A stretch of 64,000 nt of DNA, from contig NC_135039.1 of the NCBI RefSeq assembly GCF_051020975.1, positions 12,808,692-12,872,691 of the forward strand, in the 5' to 3' direction. Each line of letters opens with the position of its first letter. The stretch's first letter is position 1. The position numbers and the translations under genes are program-made. This document shows, one piece after another, positions 37,649-49,879 of the stretch. Source of the DNA: Osmia lignaria lignaria. Its lineage: Eukaryota > Arthropoda > Insecta > Hymenoptera > Megachilidae. Below the pieces are notes generated by a model. It saw only the letters and a list, made by a program, of their open reading frames with translations. It had not been told where the DNA came from and did no database searches.

Positions 37649-38616
37649 TTATTGCGATTTCGTCGCGTACTCCGATTCCTTAGACTCGTTGCTATATCTC
37701 CAACGCATCCATGCAACTCGCATGCGATCCCAGATATTTTCCAAAGAATCCATAGCTGGCCTAACGTCTAGCAAAGCGAACGTATACTTTTCGTCTACTT
37801 GGCCACCGTCGTAGTAGTCTATAATGTATCTTACATTTTTCCCGCATCTGTCCACGATCCAGTCATGACGATCGAATGGCAATTCATACCTAAAATCGTC
37901 CCGTATGCGTTAGGTTATTTATCAGAAATAGAATGAAACATTATTTTCCAAAAAAAATTTCAATTCACCCCATCCAATATCGAATCCGCGCACGCGGCGA
38001 ATACTGTGTGGCTTTGCCACCAAAGCTGCGCAGTTTTGGAGTACTACATTCTCTTGCGTGAAGCGCCTCCCACTTGAGAACTTCCAGCCAAGCTTGTTCG
38101 TTGTTAGCATTGTGAATCTTTATAATATCATCCATATCTTTTGGCGATATGTCGTCATTTTTCCAACGCCATCCTTTCCTAAGCATCGCGTTCCAAAACA
38201 TTTGTTGAGAAGGATATACCCAAAATTCAGTTTTCTCAGTTGCTTTAGGTATAGATGAAACTTGTCTGTCTGTGGGCAGTGGAAAAGGTTGATCCGGCGC
38301 TGGGTGTTGATTAGCCGCAGGCATCTGTGATAATTTCATGTAAGTTTGGATGGGCTGGATTAATAATAAACCTGTAAGGAGTTTAATATACCATGTTGAG
38401 GGGATTAATATCATCTTTGTTCATGTCGTGTATTGGACATTCGCTAATATGTTTAGGAGGTTCTTTTTTCTCTGCTGATTTATGCATAGGACACTCTGGT
38501 GGTGGTTCTCCTTCGGGTTTATGTTTTTCATGATGAACTTTTGAAAGTTGTGGTTGTCGTTGCTGTGGTATAATTACATCGGTTGCAGAAACAGCAAAGT
38601 TCATTACGTTACCCAT
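37649..38616 (-). CDS. HCCS: Holocytochrome c-type synthase
   Basis: Three coding exons on the minus strand: 38616-38392, 38324-37969 and 37889-37649, giving 273 aa (human 268). Two heme-regulatory CP motifs are visible in the N-terminal half (PPECPMHKS and ISECPIHDM). The catalytic body follows: PSQQMFWNAMLRKGWRWKND, IIKIHNANNEQAWLEVLKWE, the YSPRARIRYWMGYELPFDRH loop, and the terminal YDGGQVDEKYTFALLDVRPA. The enzyme attaches heme covalently to the CXXCH cysteines of apocytochrome c in the mitochondrial intermembrane space. Start and length fit the family well. Phases are 0 and 2. The region upstream of the start opens onto the repeat-rich 38.6-45.8 kb block. Confidence 0.95.
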
Positions 38617-39496
38617 TTTTCTTCTTCTTAAAGTTTCTGTAAAATAGGTTTCTTCAAAATCTGTTTTTCTTTTTATTCAAGAATATTGAAATAAATAATA
38701 TACAGGTGATAACCTATAAATAGATTATGCAATAATCTATATTTGCTGTTATTATATCTAATATTTCTATTTTAATATCATATGATTGCAAGGACTAATA
38801 AATATATATTTTCTTAAAGAATACGTTGGCTTGATAAAAGCAATTAAATACCGCAATACTTACATGTAACTAAAGTGTTTATAAATTTGTATAATATTAT
38901 TTGAACAGGTCTAATTGTTTGTCGCTATGATTAGAACGTTTCAAAGGAACATTTTTATTTATTGCAATAATTAAATATTTATTTATTATTTAAGTAATAA
39001 AAGTTATTATATATTTGAAAGAATTGGAACATCTCAATTCCGAATTCTTCGAACCGCTCGCGACAAACCGTGCACCGTGCACCTTGAAAGGTATATGTTG
39101 CCATCCCAATGTCATTTCTAGTGATTTTTATTATAAAATTTTATCAAGATTTACTCGTGGTTTATGAAATATTGTCTGTATAAATCATTTCTAAAAATAT
39201 TTTCATTACATATACGTAAAAATTAGCAATATTAATATTTATATAGCAGAAAGAAACCTCTCTATTCCTTATAGTAATTTTTATATTCATAGAGTCTTTT
39301 GTATTTCAAAGGATTGATTCCACCAACATATCGACAAGCAACTAGTTTACCGACTACCGGTATATCAAAGGGTTAGTCGACCAGTTGGTAAAAAAGTTCC
39401 GGTCACTAAGTTATTGAATAGTTTCAGCTATTTTTGTATAGGTGGCGGTGGGGTCGAATTTTAAAAATAATTGAGCAAAGTAAGGAGGAATGTATA
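38617..39496. other. HCCS upstream region
   Basis: AT-rich non-coding sequence between the HCCS start and the hAT-like insertion. Nothing coding is supported. The last part reads continuously into 45084 if the insertion is removed. Confidence 0.5.
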
Positions 39497-39960
39497 GTTA
39501 TGAACAGGGTTGGGCACATAATTAAACAATACTGACCATGCATTGAAATCGTCTCTGCTTGAAATATTTTTGCCAGGGTTGATTTCTTTCTACCATTGCG
39601 TATCAAACAACTTCGTTCTTTCTAAATTCCATATTTTGTGATTTTCTTTTTATTTTATTTTTAACCGACTTCGAAAAGAAGGAGGTAATTAGTCATTTGT
39701 AATTAGTCAAAAATCATACAAGTTCCTTTTTCAGGAACTATAAAATTACTATAGTTATACGTTCTATATGATAATATTGCAATCCCGAAAATACTTTTCT
39801 GAATTTAAACTATTGTTTCCCAATTAAAAAATATATAAATCTTTTTATCGTAGCGCTTAGCTTGATATCGCTTTCTAAAAGTTATCTTTAGAAAACGATA
39901 TCAATTACCAGGTCACACCACATGGAGGTGGCTACGTTAGTGACCCACCCTAAAATCATA

Positions 39961-40470
39961 AGAACGTGAAACCATTCAAAACATACAACATAAAATAAAA
40001 ATTTTAACAATACAATCCTGAAATAGAAAATAAAATTAACATCCTAATATCAGAAACAATTGAGAAAATAATAATAATTTAACAATAAAATGCTGTAACG
40101 GAAAACATAATTATTAGGATTAGACATACAATAACGTGAAACCATTCAAATCAGACAACATAAAATAAAAATTTAAACAATACAATCCTGAAATAGAAAA
40201 TAAAATTAACATCCTAATATCAGAAACAATTGAGAAAATAATAATAATTTAACAATAAAATGCTGCAACGGAAAACATAATTATTAGGATTAGATATACA
40301 ATAACGTGAAACCATTCACAACATACAACATAAAATAAAAATTTTAACAATACAATCCTGAAATAGAAAATAGAATTAACATCCTAATATCAGAAACAAT
40401 TGAGAAAATAATAATAATTTAACAATAAAATGCTGTAATAGAAAACATAATTATTGGGATTAGAATTTAA
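39961..40470. repeat. Tandem repeat, 170-bp period
   Basis: Units begin at 39961, 40131 and 40301 with GTGAAACCATTCA-type starts and match almost base for base over 170 bp. A degenerate fourth unit follows to about 40560. It is AT-rich and non-coding, inside the hAT-like element. Confidence 0.9.
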
Positions 40471-41103
40471 ATAAAAATTTCAATAATAAAATGCTGAAAC
40501 AGAAAATATAATTAACATTATAATTTCGATTACAATTGAAATAGTAAAAGCCGAGAACAGAATACATAACTACCACTGCAATCTCAGAAATATACAATAA
40601 AATGAGAATTTAAGCAGATGTAAAATGAAAATACAAGATATAATTTATGTGCAAAATCAATAAGAAAATAATAATTTATTTCAATAAAGTAATAAAGAAA
40701 AAGGAAATAGGGGAAATAAAAACGCGAGTTGACCATTCAACGAGCTGGGTATTGAACTCGTAAAATGTCGAGTTCAATACGTCCTGGATGGTATTATTCA
40801 TACCGTTCAAGGAAAAACACAAAAAATGAAAAAACAAATTAGCGAGCATAGTGACAGAATGACTGTCCATCCGAAGATGGAGAGCCATTAGTAGTTCCCC
40901 TCTTCTGGGCAAATTTTGCCGGGGCTCTTCAGCATATAGCCTCTTCTTTCTTCGGCAATAGCCTCACAAAAATCACTCGCGAAAATTTTACGTTTGCTCA
41001 GACATTTGTAAAAACGTAACACGTAAACGAGCAACGATCCCTTGAATCGCTACTCGCATACCTGCACAATTTTTGCAAATGTCCAAGCACAAAACACTTT
41101 TTA

Positions 41104-41131
41104 ATTTCACTTCACTTCACTTCACTTCACT
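41104..41131. repeat. (TTCAC)n microsatellite
   Basis: Five consecutive TTCAC units, then TGCAC. Inside the hAT-like element. Confidence 0.85.
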
Positions 41132-42061
41132 GCACTTTCACTTTAATACTTCATTTTTGTAATCGGGTCTAGTACCACGACTACGACTTACAAACTAATA
41201 AGGCTTGGCCTTGAAAAAATCAAGAGAGAATGCTAAATTAATTAATTGATAAATTAATTAAATTGCATTTTCATCTTTTCTCTTGATTTTTGGTTTCCCA
41301 ACCCCAGATACAAGCTTCTCACGTATTAGAGGAGAATACGAAGAGAAACATGAAAGCTTGCTCTGGCCCTGCCTACTTATAAACTAAACTCAATCACACC
41401 AGAAGTAAACTACCTGCCTGCCTATCGCTATATTTAAAAAAGGGCAAAAATCATTCTCACAAAAATTCACTCCACGGTTCTCATACAACCACCCGGGTGC
41501 AAAAATGCCTACACCTAGGGAGAACGTCCCGGGACGCCTCCGACACCCGAGTTCAATTCAACTTTCACACTCTAATAAAATCATACCTTTTTGCTGAAAT
41601 CGACTGACAAATAATAGTGAACATTATGCTAAAGTAACACATTTCATTTTCGTATTCTATTGAATTATCTAATGTAAAAATTTTTCAATTTATTCTTGAT
41701 AAGTATTTTGTAATGTTATAGTAAGTTAAGATTGTTAATAAACGATACAAATCCCACATCCTAACCACACACACACATGTGGAACTTCTATCGTGGTTCA
41801 CTATTGGTTCACTACTTTTGTCAGTCGCCAAAATGTACACTTAAAACTAAACCTTGTCCACCGCCCTCCACCCACGCGAGTACATCTAAGTACCCGAATG
41901 AGCTTTGGGCATAAAAATGAACAAGGCCAAAGGTATTTTCACCTACCAGTTTTCTTCATGTGTGCTGAAATGCCTAAGCTAAAACGTATCATTAGCAAAA
42001 ACTAAAGATGATATTCTCACTTTATTAAAAGTAAGAATATCGGCGAAATTTCACGGCTCCG

Positions 42062-43017
42062 ATTTAGTATATGGGCTGGCCCCCACAGGGGGTTTTATTT
42101 TTAATAAAAGTGACTCGACTTTGCAAATATAAAACTTGAAGAGCAAATACAGAAAAGCAAAATTGAGCAACTATGACATAAAACATGGTGCACTGCTAAT
42201 ATCAGCTGGCAACGAAGGGTCTCACGCCCCCTAGACTTACGCCAGACGCTACATACCACCCACCCCGCCTGGACGTCGTAACGCCAGGACAGAGTGCACC
42301 CCTTCGCTAAGAGCGCTACCCGCCCGTCCAACACGTTGCATCCAACGGTGTCAGATTGACGGACGCCCATAGTATAGACAAAAGGACTACAGTTTAGAAT
42401 ATGGTAACATATTTTCATATGTTCCGTATTCTAAAGCTGCGCCTGCAAAGGCCTAGTAATGCATGGGTTTGTCTCCCATGAGATGGTGTTCACGGTCTTA
42501 TGCCGCGGAATCCTTGTAACTAATTTTATCAAATAAAAACCAAAAGGATTCCCACCGAATACTAGTCAGTGTATAGTCATATTTACTTTCGCGCCGGAAA
42601 TTTTTCGCAACACTACTTAAACTTGAAAATTCTAAAGGAATAATATTTACTCTCGCGTTGAAAATTTTTCGCAACACTACTTAAACTTGAAAATTCTAAC
42701 GGGGTAATATTTACTTTCATCGTTGAAAATTTTTCGCAACACTAAAACTTGAAAATCCTAACGGGGTAATATTTACTCTCGCGTTGAAAATTTTTCGCAA
42801 CACTAACTTGAAAATCCTAATGGGGTAATATTTCGCTACACAAAGGTATGCGGGTGGATAAATGATTATGTGATAGAGTTCGTGAGGCTGAAGTGTGAAT
42901 GATGAGTGTTTAGGGTCGAGAACGTGACGGAATAAATTTCAAGTACGAAAGGGGAACTTTATACAATGCTTGAAGAGCAAACACCGACCCCCTTGGGGGC
43001 CAGCCCATATACTAAAT
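42062..43017. mobile_element. Inner inverted-repeat element, about 956 bp
   Basis: Left end ATTTAGTATATGGGCTGG then CCCCC (42062-42084), with its exact complement at 42995-43017. Beyond the 23-bp perfect match both arms continue with a small GGCCCCC/GGGGG hairpin. A GAAGAGCAAA motif occurs as a direct repeat inside each arm. I see no clear target duplication and no transposase. The interior carries a short tandem array. Confidence 0.6.
42590..42835. repeat. Tandem repeat, about 60-70 bp, four units
   Basis: Each unit has the form TAATATTTACT-CTCGCGTTG-AAAATTTTTCGCAACACTA, then CTTGAAAATTCTAACGGGG. Unit lengths vary through loss of an ACTTAA block. It lies within the inner inverted-repeat element. 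Confidence 0.85.
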
Positions 43018-43759
43018 TGATGCTAATTTCACGAGTAAAATCTGAAAAACGTTTCAATTTCAAGAGCGATTTCGTTATCAAAGTAAGTAGTTATAATAAT
43101 TAATAGTATTCATGCTTATTACTTTGATATTGAAATCCGCTCATCGCGAAATAAATTCTTGTACATATAAAAAGGAAAGTGTATTGTGAAGTCGGAGGGT
43201 CATCCGACTTCTCTACATTTTTAAACTCGAAATCTATATATGTAAATATGTACAAGAAAACCCTATCCTGAGCTATGGCATAAAATACACAGAAAAGCAA
43301 TTTGCACGATTATCATTGTATAAAATGATACAGTGATATTCGTGGGTCACTATGCTCGCTCAAAAAATAAAAATTACAACCAATTCCCGTGTCGCTACGG
43401 ACCATTCGTCCTACGACATGATGGGAACCGGAGGAACTTTAAAGCATGCGACTCACCGATCGTTGACTTGCACTACTGCACTCGCCACGCATCTTAGATT
43501 GATCCATAGCTCGTCAAAGAAACGGTACCCCCACTGGCCAAACCACTCATCTAGAAGCATAAAAATCACGATTCTTGAACGATATATGTTTTCTCTCAAT
43601 TTGTTGTAGTTAATATGCTAATAAATACTATAATTTAAAAATATGCATGCAAAACTATATGGAAATAACTACATCATAAAATACGGTAAAACACATGCAA
43701 ATAAATACATCCCAAAACACATGAAGATCAAAACCATAGAACACCATAAAATATTTGCA

Positions 43760-44170
43760 AAATTATAGTAAAACACATAGGGTACCTATCCAGAAAACCT
43801 ACTAATAAACCCGTATAAATATGCCAAAACACAAAGGGTACTACTCCATAAAACCCACTAATAAATCCATATAAATCTGCCAAAACACATAGGGTACCAC
43901 TCCATAAAACCCACTAATAAATCCGTAAATATATGCCAAGGCACAAAGGAAACCACACCATAAAACACAATAAAGCACATGCAGGTACATGGGGTACTAC
44001 ACCACACAGCACACTAATGCACTTGTATAAAAATGTCAGAACACATGGGTGACCACACCATAAGACGCACTAATATATCCGTATAAATATTCCAAAACAC
44101 ATGGGAAACAGTATAGGAAACACCATAGGCACACATAGAAACACTTGTGGTAACACACTGATAAATCCAT
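43760..44170. repeat. Degenerate tandem repeat, about 50-70 bp units
   Basis: Recurring AAAACACATAGGGTACCAC, CATAAAACCCACTAATAAAT and CCGTATAAATATGCC blocks with drift between copies. Non-coding. ORFs reading through it are repeat artefacts. Confidence 0.75.
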
Positions 44171-45817
44171 GCACGAATATCCATAGTGTCAACCCGTACC
44201 GGTATATGTTTGGCAGCTCCATCCGTATCCTTCGGGGGTCGCGATAAGACTGACTCGATTTGACCTTCCTCCAGGTCGCCGTTGTACCGGCGCGCGACGC
44301 GCCCAATCAAGCATGACGTTCCGCTTCACCGGTTCCGCGGCCGGTTACATTTAACTACTTCTATCTGATATTTGTTAATATTTGTTTAATTATTATTTTA
44401 TATTTTACAATTGTTTATTAATCAAATTATTGTTATATCTATTTAAATTGTTTATTTCTTTACATTTCCGCGTGGGTATATTGCAAAATTTTGTTTAATT
44501 ATTTTATTAAAAATTATTTAATTATTATTTTTAATTTTACAATTGTTTATTAATCAAACGAACGAACTGCGCTCTACAGAATGAACTAGAAACTAAATTT
44601 CTGGTCTGTTTTACCTTCTTGACGTCTTTCGCGAGTGAACAATCAACGAAATCGTAGTTTTCAAATTACTTCTACCTGGAGACTTGTACATCATCCATTG
44701 AGTGCTCGTTTTATTCTATCCGACCCAAAGAATATCAGTCTGGTCCCTATTTGGACATACGATTCACAGAAATGTTTATATTACGAATAAAATAATGCAG
44801 GTGAGTCCGATCCGCCATTTTCTTGACCGTGGACAGGCAGCAATTTCAATATTTTACAACTTTTTGACGATTTGGGTAAAATAAGGACCAGAGCGCCATT
44901 CTTTAGGGCTTCCTGAACACGTCTCTCAAATTTCTTTGCAATGTGTTCAGCAGGAACGAAAAATGGTGTGTTCTACGTTCTAGGGATATTTCTAGGGACT
45001 GTTTTTAACGTATCTTACTGTAAAATACTGTAAAATGTAAAAAACCCTAGAAAACGCTCGGATGACCCAACCCTGGTTATGAATATAAAAAAAATTATCG
45101 AGCAACTTTTGAAAATTTTTTCAAAATTTAAGATTAAAATTTTTTATTTTTGGTTCTTTTTTTATAAAATTTCTCTGGCGATACGCAAAAATTGGTCTAA
45201 CGATTCATGGTACACAATATAGCTATCGTAGCATACGTGTGTCATTTAGGTGTATACAAAAAGTGACTGTTACTACCGTATATTTTATTTACATTTATAT
45301 GAAACAAGTAATTTGTAGGAGTGTAATATAAAAACAAAATTTTTCAATTTGCCAATGCAAACGAAAAAATATCTAACTATTGAAATATCCCAATTATTTA
45401 TCAATTTTGATACATTAATACCAGGTAGTCAAGTTTCTCTTTCCATTAGGCATTACATTACCATTATCATTAAACAGTTTCTCTAATACTAATAATTTAA
45501 CGATACACGCAGCATTAACTTATACAAACACAGTTCTTTATCCTACAATACTGTAAAAAAAAGAAGAGAAAGAGTAGATCGGTTGGAAAACTCGTCATAA
45601 TTAAATTTATAATAAAAAAGGATCTCCATGTGTGCTTAAAACAATAATCTACTCTTTACAACAAAATCGGTTTTCAATTCTTTCTCCTTTTTTTTTTTAT
45701 ATATATATATATATATCATCGAAAACCGATTTTGACGATACACTGGCCACAATTATTTCAAAGTTTCTTCTCGCGTGGCAAAGATGGTTTTTCCTAATCG
45801 ATCCATCGTCCATCGGA

Positions 45818-48637
45818 TCAATTCCTCGCGATCTTCGTCGATTCCTTATTTCCGGTTACGTGTTCCAAGTCCAAACCATCGTATTCGAGACCAGCTGTGT
45901 TATCATAGTAGGCGTAATCGTAATCATTCTTCTTGCCGGATTTCGGTCGTGGCGTAGTGCTACTCGCTAGCCTGGTCGTCGACGAGAAGGGTCTGGCTGA
46001 CCCACTCACGTACGTACTCGCTCGGGGTGTCGTCTGTGGCTGCGATGCTTTTTGCGTGTTCGAATTGAAGCTATTCGGATTATACGTGGTCACGGTAGAA
46101 ACTCTTCTAGATAAAAGAAAAATGAAATAATTATCTCTCGGAGGACGGACCATGGAGAGAGCCCCAATTATAATTTAATTCCAATTTTTAAAATTACTTT
46201 TCCTGACCCCTGAGTAACGATTGACCGAGACTCCATGGTGTACAACGGGTTTAGGGTCAACAGGAGTTAAGGGGCATAAGCCGGAATTGATTTTAAGCGC
46301 CTCATGCGGGAAAACCGAGAAACTATGTAGACTATCCTTGTCTCTCTTACATAAGAAACAAGGACAACGCGAATTACTTTTTATGTTTCACTTCTACTCC
46401 GCCAGAGGTGCTATTGTCACATCCAATCCTAAACTTACTAAATTAATTTTACTCTAATTTTATTTTTTCTTCAAAATCAAACTCGCTTTCAAAAATGAAT
46501 CAAAACTCCCAAATATTAATTACTAATCAATTACCTTGGCACTGGAGTGGTGGATCGCGGTGTCTCAGCCAAATGATTGATACTCGCAGGACTGAACCCA
46601 ATCCCAACGGACGATCTCGCGAATTCGTAATTACTGGTACTACTCTCGGTATAATATTTCCCGTTGTCGTAATTATACTGAGTAGCCTTTTTCGGTGTTT
46701 TCGTGCTGTCGTAATACTGGGACGAACTCTTTATCGACTGGCTAGATTTCTCGTAATACTGCCCGTTCTCTGTGTTCCTGGTCACAGTCTGCGCCTGGCT
46801 GTTATCTATATACTTCTTCGTAGCCGGACTGTAGGTTGTAGGCGCGTAACTGCTGCTCGCGAAACTGGGGAAATACTTTGTAGTTTGAGCAACGTCTTGC
46901 CTGGTAGACGTGGCTGCTCTGTATTGTCCATTGTTATTACTACTGTACGTATTATCGTAAACAGGCGAAGCGGTGGTCGTCGGATAAGGTACATTATTAC
47001 CGTTCGTGCGTTGAATATTATTATAATTTCTCTGATAATTCGTGTAATCGTTCGCCTGGTAATTGGTACTCGGCTGCAGAGTGGTCGGCAGTGAAAATTG
47101 TCCGTTGCTGTAACTCTGATAATTCTTGTTGTAATTAGCCGGCTTCGCGGTCGTGCTCTGAACAAAATTACCATTGTTCTGTTGATTATTATAATTCTGA
47201 TTATAGGCGTTGTAGATGGTCGTCTTGGACGTCGTACTGGGACTCTGGAAATTGTAATTGTTCTGATAGTTGGTGGAGGGTTTGTACGTGGAGGATGGTA
47301 CATTGTAAACCTGTCCATTCTGATTTCTGTTATAATTTTCCTGAGGCCTGGAACTGGTCGACTGGACGAAGCCATTGGCTCTTTGATTATAATTATTCCC
47401 ACTGTAGAAGCCGGTGTAGGTGTTCTGATTGCTAATAGGCGCAGGTGCGGGTGTGCTGGATGAAACGTAATTATTTTCATTCAGCTGCTGCTTCCTACTG
47501 ACTTTCCTCACTCCAGTCTTCTTCTTCGTCTCTTGAACAACCTCGTCCTTGTAGGACTTGTCGTTCTCGTAATCGTCCTCTTTACCGTTCCTGTTATAAA
47601 AATTGCCGGTGTTGCTGCCGCGTAGGTCTCTGTTGTTGTTGTTGTTGGAATTGTAACTGGGGGATATTCTGTTGAGGTTGTTAGCGGACGAGCGAACAGG
47701 GTCGCTGGTCTCGCTGCGCTGAAGATGATCCTGAGGCTCCGCGTCGGTACGAATACTGTCGTAATGGAGGGATTCCAACCCGGATCCGATTCTATACAAA
47801 TCGAAATTGTCACTGGCGTAGTACAAAGTGGCGGCTTCGCAGTCCACGTCGTACCAATCGGCGCATGTTTGGCTTTCCTGGTCGAAGGCTGTGTCGTTCG
47901 GGCATAAGAACCTTTTTTCGAACAGAAACGATAGGATTTTTGATATTTCGAATTTGGGAAGAATTTGAGGAAAATTTTTGTCGTTGGTTTGGCTCGACTT
48001 ACTTGTAATCCTGGACGGTGCCGGACACAGACACGCAGACGTGAAACACTTGGCAGTCGGTCTCAGCGTCCGCGTAATAGCTTCCTACGATCTTGTTGCG
48101 ACAACTGAAGGATGTCTCCGGCATTTCCTGCTGCGAGTACCTGGGCGGCGGTCGTTGAAGACCGAGGGCAGAGGTCCAGAAAACAGCCACTGTAATCGAT
48201 TTAAAATATTCGAAATTGCTGCTAATGAAAGAAAGTCTGAACAAAAGTCCTTCTGGAGTCGAAAGGGTTAAAAATGATTTCATAGCACGAAGCAAGAAAT
48301 TTAAAAAATGAGCATCGACTAATCCATTTCTGTACTTCCTTCAATTTTTCACGCGTTAAAAGGAAAATGACTTTCTTTGGCTCGAGAAAACGCGTTTCGA
48401 AAGTCGACTTGGAAGTATCGACGGCGAACACGAGACCGTTTAAGGATTTCCACGGTCCGTCACGGTTACCGATGATGAGAGCAGACAGCCTTTTTACCAA
48501 TTCTTCGAGAAAGAAAAAAGAAACATCACGCAAGTGTTCGGCTTTCCCTTTCGAATACTCCTCGAGCGGATCTAAAGCTTCCTCAACGGAAATAACGTAC
48601 CCCATGCAAGGAACAAGAGACGTCGTGTCTGCTCCAT
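45818..48637 (-). CDS. CPAP1-type cuticular protein with one chitin-binding domain and long N/Q/Y-rich tail
   Basis: Four coding exons on the minus strand: 48637-48601, 48189-48003, 47911-46535 and 46106-45818, giving 629 aa. Exon 1 gives a signal peptide when joined to exon 2 (MEQTRRLLFLAWVAVFWTSA), so it is secreted. One type-2 chitin-binding (CBM14, peritrophin-A) domain follows, with its six cysteines in FSCRNKIVGSYYADAE, TDCQVFHVCVS, FLCPNDTAFDQ, SQTCADWYDVDC. The remaining 500 or so residues are low complexity: Asn, Gln, Tyr, Ser and Thr rich with repeated NYQ/YNN/TTA motifs, ending in DYDYAYYDN and an NKEST tail. The family (cuticular proteins analogous to peritrophins, one domain) sits in the chitinous cuticle. 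I cannot assign the subtype letter. Intron 3 contains a copy of the GGCGGACCATGG repeat. Confidence 0.88.
46134..46166 (+). repeat. GGCGGACCATGG-family repeat copy in a CPAP1 intron
   Basis: Reads CTCTCGGAGGACGGACCATG followed by GAGAGAGCCCC, matching the dispersed family at 52-56 kb and 62.9 kb. Single copy here, in intron 3 of the cuticle gene. Confidence 0.7.
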
Positions 48638-49870
48638 GGTGTCCAATGAACGATAATAGCGCACGGAAAAAAGATCACAAGTTGTCCCGCGTTACCTTCG
48701 CGAGAGGATCGTTAGAGGCGACTGCGGCTTCGAGGAGAACGCTTCGACCGAGAAGAGGATACCCAGCGGGGAAACGCTTTCTGGGAGGATGACTCCGGGC
48801 CCCGTGAACCAAGGTAGGGGTTCCTTACAAGAGAAGGTACATACACGTTTCTGTGTATGTACCATGGAGCTGGAAGACGTAACCCGCTTCGTTACGTCAC
48901 TCTCCGCTCGATCACCAGCCAGATGGTAGTCCTGGATGATGATTCCTCGGCTTTGCCGATGGTCTTTGACCATTTTTATGAGAACGGTCCTTAGAAAGAC
49001 TATCTGGACCTAGAATCGTTATGGTCTTGCCTTTTGAAGGAAATTGTCCATCTTCAGAGGGAAATGAAAAAAGGAGGATGTGTTAAATTGAGACACTTGG
49101 AATTGTCCAATTATTGGTCCTTATAGGACTTTCTTTAATTCATGCTGGCAGGTGGATTTGTCTCAGTCTGGGACATCGTGTACCCAGCTGGAGGTCAACG
49201 TTTAACTGCAGATACTCTTGGTAATCCTAAACACGTTCTCAGAGAACGTCCATCAATCATTAGACGTAACCGAGTAAAACTATCGCCGGAGTTAATGTTT
49301 CTACTCACACTGAAGGAACGTGGCTCGTAGGTGCAAATATCGTGCCATCTACGAGTCGAAGACAACTTTCGCCCTCCAAGGCTGAGAAGATTCCTCGTCG
49401 CGAGCTCATCGCGCGTAATAGAGGCGAACGGTCATTGAAAAACATGGTACTTGTCGATTGACCCCGGGTAACCTATATTCTTCGACAAGTACACCTTCCA
49501 TTCCGAGGTATAAATCGAAACAACGAACCTTCTGTGTATTGAAATGGTTTCTAGTAATCAAATTTGACGAAACTAGTTCGCCAAAAAATAAAACGAAACA
49601 TCATCTTATGTAAGTAGTTTCGGAATTCGTAAACGTACCGGAAACTTTTTCCCGCCTTCTTTCACGGCATTACGCAGGGTAAACAACGTGGAATAGAAGG
49701 ATGGAAGACGGTTTCAATTGCGAAATTTCGATTGTCGAGGTACGACCTCGATCTTCGTGGAACACCTAAGCCACGTGACTGCCTTGCGTTTCCTTTCTGC
49801 ATTTTACCTTCGACGAAACATTTCTTCGAATCGAGTCTTTTTTATCGAAAAAAACTTATCTATAATTGCA
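48638..49870. other. Upstream region of the CPAP1-type gene
   Basis: Mixed-GC sequence without a supportable gene. ORFs here on both strands have no recognisable features. The promoter of the cuticle gene must lie in it, but I could not pick a core element. Confidence 0.5.
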
Positions 49871-49879
49871 GATATTAGT

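Larger units (their letters stand above)
39505..45075. mobile_element. hAT-like DNA transposon insertion, 5.57 kb, composite and non-autonomous
   Basis: The ends are CAGGGTTGGG at 39505 and its exact complement CCCAACCCTG at 45066-45075. They are flanked by a perfect 8-bp direct repeat GTTATGAA (39497-39504 and 45076-45083). An 8-bp target duplication and CAGGG-type 10-bp inverted ends are the hAT superfamily signature. The interior has no transposase-like ORF (nothing above about 105 aa). It is filled with tandem repeats (39961-40450, 42590-42830, 43760-44170), a (TTCAC)n run near 41105, and an inner inverted-repeat element (42062-43017). It is probably a non-autonomous element with later nested insertions. 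Confidence 0.8.

Noticed and set aside
44014..44310. Minus-strand ORFs of 78-98 aa
   Set aside because: Two overlapping frames run through the degenerate tandem repeat of the hAT-like element. No transposase motif.
46495..47463. Long plus-strand ORFs (199 and 121 aa) rich in Ile/Val/Arg
   Set aside because: Antisense shadows of the Asn/Tyr/Thr-rich CPAP1 tail exon, which has signal peptide, CBM14 domain and closing splice phases on the other strand.
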